From Priapulus caudatus (lineage: Eukaryota; Priapulida; Priapulimorpha; Priapulimorphida; Priapulidae), in NCBI RefSeq assembly GCF_000485595.1, contig NW_014577737.1, forward strand, positions 106,626 through 170,625: a DNA stretch of 64,000 nt, read 5' to 3'. Below, in pieces: positions 1 through 13,595 of this stretch. The position numbers and the translations under genes are program-made. Position 1 is the stretch's first letter, and each line of letters begins with the position of its first letter. Below the pieces are notes generated by a model, which was not told the origin of the DNA, did not search any database, and saw nothing but the letters and a program-made list of their open reading frames with translations.

Positions 1-541
1 CAATATTATTTCTACTTTACCACAATATTCACTATCCTTCTCGCCTTTTGCGGGTCTGGCTATCGTTTTCCATCGCCGCTTGGAGCGCTGATAATTTATG
101 TCACATGCCCAAATTTGGTACTCTTACTACACCATGCATATAGTAACTGAGCTGCGTTGTAGACTTAATTTAGAAAACATTGTTGGCTCCATCATGAAGG
201 GCATTAGCCGTGCTAGGAAAGATAATGGGAGATAAGGGCATAGGCAATGCCCCAGAAAGTCACCGATTATAAGAGAAATGCTGTTCATTCATAAAGTTAT
301 CGCGGAAATAACCGAACTCTCACGAAGCGACTTTCCTAACCCGCAAAAGGCGAGAAGGATAGTGAATATTGTGGATGCGAGGTGCCGTGAGGCCTGTGGG
401 AGGGGAAGTTTACGAGCCAATATTTCAGCCTCGGAGTATCGTATTGACAAGCGGTTGGTCTTGTTTTACAGAGCAAAGAATTCTGCTTAATGCAATACCA
501 TAACATTATTCTAGACTCGCAGGCAAAGTAGAATAATATTG
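1..541. repeat. Inverted-repeat element at the left edge (possible MITE, cut by window)
   Basis: The first 15-20 bases are repeated inverted at about 521-541 (caatattattctac type ends). A second, nearly perfect inverted pair lies inside it: about 23-57 against 340-374, built on CGCCTTTTGCGGG. A 70-codon ORF at 278-490 runs through the right arm and has no recognisable domain, so I treat it as chance. The element may extend left of the window. Confidence 0.55.
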
Positions 542-752
542 CCGTGAAATAGCACTATTTTCCCGTTTTTCCGTTGTACTCTAGGTATTAATATCTCTTG
601 AAGGTATGAATATCAGTTTTTCCAAGTCAGCTGTGAGTAGTCAGCTAAATGAACAAAAACCTCACTGATACTCAGTAGATGAATTGCCCTGAAATTCCGA
701 ATTTTCATGGAAATATGGGGTAATACTGTAAAATACTACATCATCTGCATAC

Positions 753-4242
<3,490 letters not shown>

Positions 4243-4324
4243 CTAGTTGTGTGGTTCGCATTTCAGATCACGTGACCTGATTAGCATAAATGTGCAGTCA
4301 AATGGGAGGGCGGGAGTTCCAAAC

Positions 4325-4744
4325 CGGCGAACCCACAGGCACAGATACTTGGAACGTCTCAATAAAAAAAATAATGGTAAATAAATTCGAAATGTATTTA
4401 CTACCAAAGTCTTAATGTTTCTCTACTCTATTTCGCTTATAATCACCTGTAAATGCCGGTCAAATGCTCATCTGCAACACACAAGTACACCGCACGCTAG
4501 CTGTTGCACACTGACACATAAATATATAGTTTTACTATAATTATATTTATGTGTCAGTGTGTAGCAGCTAGCGTGCGGTGTACTTGTGTGTTGCAGATGA
4601 GCATTTGGACTGCATTTACAGGAAATTGTCGGCAATAATAGGTGAAAGAGAGTAGAGAAACATTAAGACTTTGGTAGTAAATAGATTTCGTATTTATTTA
4701 GCATTATATTTTATTGAAACGCTCCAAGCGCCTGTGGGCGAACC
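4325..4744. repeat. Large foldback palindrome, arms about 200 bp
   Basis: Bases 4325-4520 are repeated inverted at about 4545-4744 with few mismatches. The innermost part (ACACATAAATATA near the centre, CGCACGCTAGCTG further out) is nearly perfect, leaving a short AT-rich centre around 4530. There is no coding potential. It starts only about 110 bp upstream of the YY1 start codon, so it sits in or next to that promoter. Confidence 0.85.
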
Positions 4745-4950
4745 TGAACTCATGCGTGCATTCAAAAATAAATCACAATGCGATAATGGCAAAATTCCGA
4801 TATGTACTAGAGATCTACACTAGAGATACTAGAGATCGGCACATATATTGTGCGTATGTAGTATAGGAATTTAATGTCTATGCTATAATATAAATGTAAT
4901 GCATGCATGCAATACAGAGAACCAATAATTTACTCAGTAGCTAGCATAGA

Positions 4951-5001
4951 TGGTATCAAGAGCGTATAAAGAAGGTACCATCTTTATACGCTCTTGATGG
5001 T
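4951..5001. repeat. Small palindrome followed by an AT microsatellite
   Basis: An inverted pair built on ATCAAGAGCGTATAAAG has arms of about 20 bp around GAAGGTACC. It is followed at about 5034-5073 by an uninterrupted TA dinucleotide run. Confidence 0.7.
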
Positions 5002-5032
5002 ATATATATACATACAGCTATAATTACTACAT

Positions 5033-5074
<42 letters not shown>

Positions 5075-5299
5075 CGACTAGTTCGATAATAACTATACCG
5101 CTAGCAGCTATTCCTAGCTGTAATATTCATAAAGTAAATGCATGGTGTCATTCTCATGCTTGTTCAAATTAGCTATGATATAGCTAGATAACTATACTTA
5201 CGTAAACATTTCTATAGACGTGTATATTTGTAATGTTTAGGTGAACTTGGCACGCAATTTTGTTAGTATATTTTACTTGGCTATATATATATATATACA

Positions 5300-5374
5300 T
5301 CAGGAGTAGATAATAGCTAGGGAATTTAGATAATTTCCTAATCCCCTAGATTATTCCCTATCATCTACTCCTGA
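5300..5374. repeat. Short copy of the CAGGAGTAGATAATAG MITE
   Basis: A 75-bp palindrome begins TCAGGAGTAGATAATAG and ends CATCTACTCCTGA. The same ends bound the 565-bp element at 11091-11655, so this is a minimal or internally deleted member of the same family. Confidence 0.7.
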
Positions 5375-5394
5375 TATACATACACGTACGCCTG

Positions 5395-5830
5395 TACGCA
5401 CATATACACACGCGCGCGCGCACAACACAACACAGTCACACAACACACAGCACACACACACACACAACACACACCACACCACACATCACACACACACACA
5501 ACAACAGGAGCACACACACACACACACAGGGGACACACACACGCACGCACACACACACGTAACCACACACACAAACACATCAAACACACCACACACGCAC
5601 GGCACGACCGCGCACCGCACGCAGCGGCCCGCACGCACGCACGCTACTGCACGCGACGCACACACGGTGTGAGTTGTCGTGAGGGTCACACCACACGCGC
5701 AATGGGCCTGGCACGCACGCATGCACGCACTCACACACACGGACGCACACACGCGCGCACGCACGCATGCACGCACTCACACACACGGACGCACGCACAC
5801 ATAGTCACACATACACACGCGCGTGCACGA
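5395..5830. repeat. Degenerate CA / ACGC simple repeat
   Basis: Over 400 bp of CACACA runs mixed with GCACGCACGC blocks. It generates several overlapping Cys/Val-rich minus-strand ORFs that are artefacts of the repeat. The remaining sequence up to the desaturase exon at 6646 shows no gene that I can recognise. Confidence 0.9.
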
Positions 5831-6645
5831 TATATGTGAGTGTAATAACGTGACATATAGATCAATGAGTTTCATTGTCATAACATTCGTTATAAGAGGC
5901 AATGATCATGACTTCTTCGAAGGATCCGTTTAAGGTTATATAGCTTCTTTGTCTCTGTCTTTCCCTATTGGCCATGGAATGCTTTCCTTTAATTCCTCTA
6001 TAGTTAGTTAATTGCCAACTCGAGGCTATTTCGACTGCGATCCGCACTATTGATCTGTCTATGTGATCAACTTTGTCTCTCCGTCTTCGCTGTAGTTCCT
6101 TGGACTTTGACGACTAATATTTACGAGGTTACGAGGACTATATATAGTGCTCAGGAGTAATAATGTAATAATTATGTAAGTTTATAGTTGCGGCGCCGTG
6201 ATTTTTTTGTTGATAATTAAAGCAAAATGTTAATGCACTGCATCATATGTGTTTCCTTGTTGTGTACGTGGTTTAAAACTGGGGGAGTTTTTCGGCATAT
6301 ATATGAAGCCTATTTTATCACATATATTATATATATACTTAATTTATTTTAGATTAAACATCGCGGTGAAATTAAGTACATCGATGATCGATCACGCCTA
6401 GGCGCAACGGTAAATCCCCTCATGAATATCAGAGACGTCCTTCTCCGAGCTTGTGGCATTGGCATTGGACGGTGGCGACGCTTGTTGAAGTGAGTAGGCG
6501 TGACTTACTCAATGACGTCATCTTCTGCATTCGGCACTTTCGTTCTGCCGGTGGCGATCGAGTGTTCTTTGACTTGGGCGTTTCTTCTCAAACGTCGCTA
6601 TAAAATAACATTTTGTGGTCGATTTTTTTAATAGGTTATAGAACA

Positions 6646-9600
6646 ATGGGACAAAAAGTATCCAGAACAGACTTCGAATGGGTTGGAACTGATGAGCCCC
6701 ATGCAACGAGAAGGAAAGAAATACTCAGTAAGTATAAAATTTTGTAGGCTGTAGCCTGGGCGCAAATCCACTGGGCGCAAATCCACTGGGCGCAATCGCA
6801 AGCCTGGGCACAATCTGTGCATCACTTCGTGATACCTATTTTTGATTTGATTTATTTATTTCGATAATTACTAAAGCATACATTACATGGTTAAGGTACC
6901 TAAGGTGCCTAAAGTGGATTTGCACCGTAGCCTGTACTACTGACCACTGTAGGCCCTAACTGTCGCTGAGAGGGTCTATGTCCCCCGGGGTACTGCCGGA
7001 GCGTACCCTGGGTACGGTCCGGTATACCGGAACGTACCCTGGTCACTATTTGATATGGTTAGGGTTAGGGTTACCGGACCATACCTCGCCTACTCCACTA
7101 ACGAGTCTAGGGTCCGTAGGGAGTCGCCTCCGCCTACTCCCTAACCCTAACCCCAACCCTAACCCTAATGCTAACCCTAACCCTAACCATAACCCTAATC
7201 CTAACCCTAACCCTAACCTTAACCCTAACCCTAACCCTAACCATATCAAATAGTGACCAGGGTACGTTCCGGTATACCGGACCGTACCCAAGGTACGTTC
7301 CGGCAGTACCCTGGGGGACATAGACCCTATGACTATGAGCCTAACTGTCTCACGTCACTGTCAATGACAATGTGTCATACAGTGATACACCACACTGATA
7401 GTGATGCTCATAGGGTCTATGTCCCCCAGGGTACTGCCGGAATGTACCCTGGGTACGGTCCGGTATACCGGAATGTACCATAGATATATAGAAGGAAACT
7501 AGGGGGATCCGGGGGGCGTGTTTTTTTAACGGAACCACTAATTAATGCGTAAAATCGTCACCACACCATAGACGGTATTTGGGGTTCTTGTATATATAAG
7601 ATAGCCGAGTCTGTGTACAGTTAGTGTTGGGTGTGGGACAGGTTGACTGTTTGTACTTGTGTATTGTCTGCAGTGCATGCGTGGCACGGTAAAAATACAC
7701 ATGCCGGTTGTCCTGGTCGAATGGGAATTCTTGACGATCGATTCCCTCGCTGGCAAACTTTTATTGTGGTGGAATTTAATCGGGGCGGAGGTATTTTAAA
7801 CGGGGCGCAACGATTGAAACAGGGGGGAGTTTTCCCAAACGGGGCGCGCGCGCCCCGTTTGCGCAACGTAGGGAGAACCCTGGGTTAGAGTTAGGGTTAG
7901 GGTTAGGGAGTAGGCGTAGGCGACGGCTCCCTAGAATCGTTAGTGGAGTAGGCGAGGTATGGTCCGGCATTATATATTAGATAGTATAGTATTTAGTACC
8001 AGGTTACGTTCCGGCAGTACCCTGGGGGACATAGACCCTATCAGCGATAGTCATACATGATACAGGCTGTATATGTTCACTGTTATTAATTATGCTCGTA
8101 TCCACCTAGATACAATAATGTAACCAAACAAGAGTACTTAGTTGGGTTACATTATTGTATCTATAGTATATATATCCACCTAGTCCGAGATTCCTCTGAC
8201 CAATGCCCACACCGACGATTTTGGTGGATTTGGGGAGGAATAACCCACACCAAATCCACCAAAATTGTCGGTGTGGGCATTGGTCAGAGGAATCTCGGAC
8301 TAGTATCCACCTAGCTCTAGTACTATAGCCCTTCGCTCCGCCGCGGCGGCCTACTTAATTACTTGTGTAATATCAGCCAATATACTATATAGTATTAAAT
8401 ATAGTCCACCTCTACCTACAAATTGTACAATGTCCCTGCCTTGCTGTCCCATAACTATAATATAAAGAAGCCAAACGAATTATGGTGATAGATATTAGGG
8501 CCCAATCGGCAATCCAATGGCATTCCTAGTTTAGCACCCTGGATTAGTTTAGCACATATATGCGAACTATATTTACTGTGCCTGTGGTCCCAAACTAGGA
8601 TTGAGCAGCTATTAGCATGAACATGTTTATCCAATTAATGTACAGTATGCATCCATATAGAATTTACAATTGTTCATGCCATGGTATTAGGTGTAGCGGA
8701 AGTGTCTTTGAGTAATTATATGCGACAAACTAACGGGCTGTGTAGATATTTAGCGAGCTCAGTGAGGCTGTGCGATGTGTTACCTACTGTGCTAGTCATT
8801 GTCGAAACCACAGTGTGAACATGTATAGTCACAACAAGCATGCATCAAAGTATACTTTTTATTGGTGGTCTGACAATATACTAATGGTAAAACTCTTGTT
8901 AACTCTCCTATTTGCAAAATGTTCTTATCATTCAACATGTTTAGTCACACACAATGACCATGTCTTGCCATAGGGTAATGTTTGTGATGTGTAGCACCAC
9001 TGCACGGCTCCTGCGCTCCAGCCTCTCAAGTTACAACGTCACATTACGTAACCATTTGCAGAGAAGTACCCGCAGATAAAGAAGCTGATGGGACACGACA
9101 CGAACATCAAGTGGATTGTGTTGGTCGCGGTGATCGTGCAGCTCGTCTCCTGCTTCTTCATCAGCAGCTTCTCGTGGCCCGTTGTCATCCTCGCCGCGTA
9201 CGTGTTCGGCGGCACCATCAACCACTCTATGATGCTCGCCGTGCACGAGATCTCGCACAACCTAGCGTTCGGCCACGCCTACCCACTGCGCAACCGCGCG
9301 CTCGGCATGCTCGCCAACAGCGTCATCGGTGTGCCGATGTCCGTCACCTTCAAGGGCTACCACCTCGAGCACCACCGTTACCAGGGCGACGAGGTGATGG
9401 ACGGCGACCTGCCGTCGGCGCTCGAGGCGCGGCTCTTCCAGCACACGTTCACCAAGTTCATCTGGGTGCTGCTGCAGCCGCTCTTCTACGGTCTGCGGCC
9501 CGTGCTGATGCGTCCGAAGCCGATGACGCCGCTGGAGCTCGTTAACCTGGTCACGCAGGTGGCGTTCAACGTCGCCATCTGGTACTGCTTCGGCACGAAG

Positions 9601-12131
9601 GCGATCGTGTACCTGCTGTCGGGCTCGCTGCTCGCGATGGGGCTTCATCCCGTCGCGGGGCACTTCATCTCGGAGCACTACATGTTCAAGAAGGGATTCG
9701 AGACGTACTCGTACTACGGCGTGCTCAACGCCATCACGTTCAACGTCGGCTACCACAACGAGCACCACGACTTCCCGAGCGTACCAGGGAGTCGACTGCC
9801 CGAGGTACGTTGTAGTGCGTCGATGGCAAGAGCCGCCTGGTCTGCGTAGTCGTGTGCCGCTGCTGCCGTATTCACACGTGGTTCCTTCTAGTAGACCTGT
9901 GCCTTCCTACTACTGCGCTCGTTGAGTGGAATGACAAAGTACACTTTTTTTTTGGTTATTTCAACACTACTTCTGAAGTCAAGTCCACTTTCAGCCCAGG
10001 GCTTCTAAACCTGAGCCCAATATACATCAAAAATCTACAAATAAATTTACATGTACAGGAGGCACCATTGAATGATGATATAAAATATCGGAGTTGGCAA
10101 GGGTGACTAGATTGTTGCAGTGATTTGTCATCAAGTCATTGAGATCGAGGTCCATATTTGGCAAGCAGCCAGTTGTAGGCTAGCATCTGTAGTTTATCAC
10201 ATAAGGCCAAAACAAAATATATGTGTGGTTACCGTTACATGCCGAAAAAAAATAGGGTAGGTAGGTAGGGAAAGCTGGTTTTTATGGATTTTACTACTTA
10301 TGGAATGCAAAAATAATAGAAATCAAAAAGTTTACAAAATCGGAACTGGTAGTATTTTTAGATTTATTTCCAAAACGGCATTCATGTCTATAACATTCCA
10401 GACACTATGAGAAGGGGGCCACCTGATTGCGGAAATAACGTGCATCATCGTTGTATGGTGTTATTGTAATTAAAATCATTTAGGTGAATGTTGTTGTGTG
10501 CAGGGTTCCCCCTAGGAACTTCAGAAAGCATGTCGGGCAATCGGGTAATTCATCCCCGATTGCTAATTGGAGTCAATTGCGCATGAAATAATCAGCCCAT
10601 GTACACAGTATAGTTATTCAGAGAGGAGTCGCATACATCTAGCTGTGAAAAAGGAGCATGACTGTATGTTGCTTAGGCAATTAAAGATATGTCAGAGGAT
10701 TTATGGGATGGGAGTCGACATATCTGGGAAGAACGCTGTATTAACATATCATCATATCATGCACCTATTATATGTGATTTTGGTTGGTGTTGTAAGGTCA
10801 TGCAATATTTATCACAATAGATATGGATAAGTTTTTCTAAATGCAAGTATAGGTCAGCTACCAAGAACGAATGTGTGGCAGCAAAAAATGTGACGTTTAG
10901 CGAGCAAATAGGTGTGCAGCTATACCAATTAAACAAACAAGCAATCCTTTGAGTACGTGACTATCACGATGACTGTTTGTTGATGAGCATTTCTGCACGT
11001 AGTTTCAGTGCACTCATGAGTACTTTAGCCTCTCTCCTGTCCAGTCACATTAGAATGTTAGACATGTACTTTGATTGAATAATGATAATATCAGGAGTAG
11101 ACAATAGCGAATGAGTGTGACTTCAATAAACAAGGGAAATTCGTCATTTACTAGCCTTATATTTATAATACCTACAATTTACTATGCGTAACTCATCCAA
11201 CTTGAGCTCAAATCGTACACAGTACATTCGCCTAGCATCGTGCGAAATCGTTTCCTCGTATACACTCGCAATCCGGAGATATAGACTAAAACGTACGACA
11301 CGATTTTCCATTCTGCTGCCAGCAAACTCGATGTGTTTTGCGCCGAAATTTAAACAAAAGGCAGCCAACTAACCACAGCTTGCTCTCTCGGCGAGGCGGT
11401 GTGGCTCGCAGGGAGATTGCGGTGGGCGTGCGTGCGTGGGGGGCATACCAGCTGTATGCCGGTATGTAGCTGTATGGTCAAAGGTTATCTCGCCGAGTGT
11501 TGCGTCGATGTCCAATCTCCCTGCGAGTACTGTGTACGATTTGAGCTCAAGTTGGATGAGTTACGCGTAGTAAATCGTAGGTATTATAAGGCTAGTAAAT
11601 GACAAATTTCCCTTGTTTATTGAAGTCACACTCCTTCCCTATTATCTACTCCTGATAATATGCAGAGGACCGGGGGTGGGGGGTTGGGTAGACATACCTC
11701 AGCAAGTTTTACCGAGACATAGTTAGTGCTTAAAACCTTTAATCTTAAATTTATATGATGGAAAGAAATAGTAAGAGTTAGGCTTGCACAATTGTCTGGT
11801 CATGTACATTTTGTAACTATCAGGTAAATATACTTTTGCACTATTAGTGTACTTAGTGCGCTAAATTATTGTCAGTGTGTCACAGTAATCATGTTTGTTT
11901 TCTTTGTGTTAGGTCAGGAGGATTGCCCCAGAGTTTTATGACAATCTTCCATGTCACGATTCATGGACCAAAGTTCTGTACGACTTCATTTTTGATCCGG
12001 AAATTGGGCCCTACGCACGCGTGAAGCGACACCACCTTGTCACAAAGAAAGAAAACCTGGATGGCCTTGACATCCAGCTCATAAACACACAACGAGGTAG
12101 CACGGACTTTGACGGGATTAAGGCTGACTAG
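6646..12131 (+). CDS. DEGS1: Sphingolipid delta(4)-desaturase (dihydroceramide desaturase), three exons, complete
   Basis: Exons are 6646-6727, 9062-9804 and 11913-12131 (TAG), all GT-AG with matching phases, giving 347 residues. The ATG at 6646 opens with [12 protein letters not shown] and the next exon continues [10 protein letters not shown], as in the DEGS family N-terminus. The three membrane-desaturase histidine boxes are intact: HEISH at residues 89-93, HLEHH at 128-132 and HNEHH near 259-263. Hydrophobic spans lie between them. Known role: an ER di-iron enzyme that introduces the 4,5 double bond into dihydroceramide to give ceramide. The C-terminus is about 25 residues longer than in vertebrate DEGS1. 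Exon 2 is strikingly GC-rich, especially at third codon positions, unlike exons 1 and 3. Intron 1 holds the telomere-like inverted elements and intron 2 a foldback MITE. Confidence 0.96.
6971..7330. repeat. Inverted element with TTAGGG repeats inside (family T1, copy 1)
   Basis: Left end AGGGTCTATGTCCCC and right end GGGGGACATAGACCCTAT form arms of about 100 bp. The arms contain nested small palindromes (GGTACGGTCCGGTATACCGG). The core has GGTTAGGGTTAGGG on the left side and a longer CCCTAACCCTAA block at about 7140-7245. Long Asn-Pro or Gly-Leu ORFs across it are repeat artefacts. It lies in intron 1 of the desaturase gene. Confidence 0.85.
7408..8041. repeat. T1 family copy 2, with a perfect 24-bp GC palindrome
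   Basis: The same T1 ends occur at about 7408-7478 and, inverted, at about 7985-8041. Inside are a perfect 24-bp palindrome at 7837-7860 (AAACGGGGCGCG and its complement), then GGTTAGGGTTAGGG and the GAGTAGGCGTAGGCGA block shared with the other copies. The GC palindrome recurs just outside T1 at 38125-38148. Confidence 0.8.
8108..8162. repeat. Palindrome built on AGATACAATAATGTAACC
   Basis: Arms of about 20 bp surround a short loop. The same core, GGGTTACATTATTGTATCTA, recurs singly around 54945-55090, so this is a dispersed family. Confidence 0.75.
8180..8303. repeat. Foldback MITE, arms about 52 bp, flanked by TATCCACCTAG
   Basis: The segment from 8180 pairs with the segment ending at 8303 with only about one mismatch over some 52 bp (ends CTAGTCCGAGATTCC and GGAATCTCGGACTAG), leaving a loop of about 18 bp. 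The 11-mer TATCCACCTAG stands at 8173-8183, at 8304-8314 and again near 8099, which looks like a target duplication or a tandem landing site. Confidence 0.85.
11091..11655. repeat. Foldback MITE with CAGGAGTAGA termini, in DEGS1 intron 2
   Basis: Ends TCAGGAGTAG and CTACTCCTGA are flanked on both sides by TAATA. Inside, about 11115-11225 and 11520-11635 are near-perfect inverted copies (for example CATCCAACTTGAGCTCAAAT). A diverged partial copy lies at 51545-51842 in an OGT intron, and a 75-bp derivative at 5300-5374. Confidence 0.85.
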
Positions 12132-13595
12132 GCTCTAATAATATACGTAATAGACTTTCACCCTAAGACTCGACCTCTAATCGGACACACACACAAAATT
12201 GTTCCTATAACAGAATATGTTCAGGGAAGTCGGAATGAAAAGGTTCATGGAACATGTTTCTGAATAACTTTAATTCAGATGATTGACAACTAAGTGGGAG
12301 GTTACACAACTCATCACGTGGACATTTGTGGGAATACTTGTGCAAGGCATTCCAAGCAGTATAAAAGCAAATCAGAGCTTATCATCCATAACCCATGGTT
12401 GCCACGGTGTTAAATAACAGCAAGGTTGTAATAACCCTCCGATTTATATTAATAGGGTTTTATGATTAAAACTTGCCTGAGCATGGAGTGTTTAAATATT
12501 GTCAAAATTTAAATGTATATATTCGTTCAGAATGCCTACATTACTTACTGGAACCAATTCGGTTGGTTTATAGCTGAAGTTACTGTGAATGCACACTTTC
12601 TGTGCAGTAACAAGTACAGTAAACTATTTTAGCATTATTATTGTGAAGTAATAACGAATATACGTTACGAACAAGCTGTCCGATTTCTGTTATCTAGTCC
12701 TGTGAAACCACTCCATTTCGAGTAGGCATATGCAAATGACTGAAGAGCGAAAGAATGTTCAACATTAAAAAATAAATAAAAGTTATAAGAATACTTGTTG
12801 GTGTACACAAAGTATTATAAGAACATATCATATATGCGAGTCATGAAGTGAGCCAAGGAACAAGCTCAAATGGCACACGTACACTTTCATGTCTCATAAT
12901 TTGATCATTTTAGTTTACATTGGAATAATCATATTATAAGCATATTACAAACACTGCTATGCGGTATTTCGTGAATTTTTCAAACATTAATGCAATTCTT
13001 GTTGGATAGGTTGTAATTTATGGTGAATGAGAAACGTCAAACTTTGCCCCTAGATTTATTCGTGCGAAACCAGTGGTATATGTGTATGAAAAAAGGAATA
13101 TGTGCTTTTTGATGGTTTTAACAAAAGTGATTTATTGTCAAATACATTCAGCATTATGGTTTTAATTTATTAAATGTATTAAAACAGATAATTAGTTTAA
13201 TAGTGACACAGGCACATAATTTCAGCATCACTGTTCTTGAACTTGTAGGTACACATATGAATGTCATATGTCCATTTATACAAATACCTGCAAATACATT
13301 TTTAAAAGAAAATATACAAAGCTGTGGGTTTAATCAATGCAGGTTATGACTCATTTCCTCATTTAACTAGCTTTTGACTGGCTAGGAAAACACTGGGTAA
13401 ATTGTTTCAGATTCTCAAACGGAACTTTACTCGATCTTATTGTCTTTCAAACAAATTGTAATCGGACTGTATAATACATCAATCTGTTTACACGTCAGCA
13501 AATCTGTTGCAAACCGATGGCGTTCTCCCTTTAGGACGACTGGCATAGCTTTGGAAAAGTGCCACATGTGAGCGAATGATATACCATCGAAATCG
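12132..13595. other. Convergent intergenic stretch, no gene seen
   Basis: AT-rich sequence between the stop codons of the desaturase (+) and kanadaptin (-) genes. It should carry both 3' untranslated regions. I see no conserved ORF, RNA gene or clear transposon here. Confidence 0.6.

Noticed and set aside
5365-5798. Cys-rich, toxin-like or keratin-like small ORFs
   Set aside because: They derive from CA/ACGC simple repeat in three overlapping frames, with no signal peptide logic or conserved pattern.
7140-7245. Chromosome end (true telomere)
   Set aside because: The TTAGGG-type tracts are short, internal, lie inside inverted elements and are followed by kilobases of genes on both sides.
6978-7321. 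91-codon frames on both strands with Asn-Pro or Gly-Leu repeats
   Set aside because: They are translations of CCCTAA/TTAGGG repeats and of the palindromic T1 arms, which is why both strands give nearly the same ends.
9111-9768. Long frames overlapping desaturase exon 2, in another plus frame and on the minus strand
   Set aside because: The extreme GC content of the exon removes stop codons from other frames. Only the frame with the three histidine boxes is conserved.
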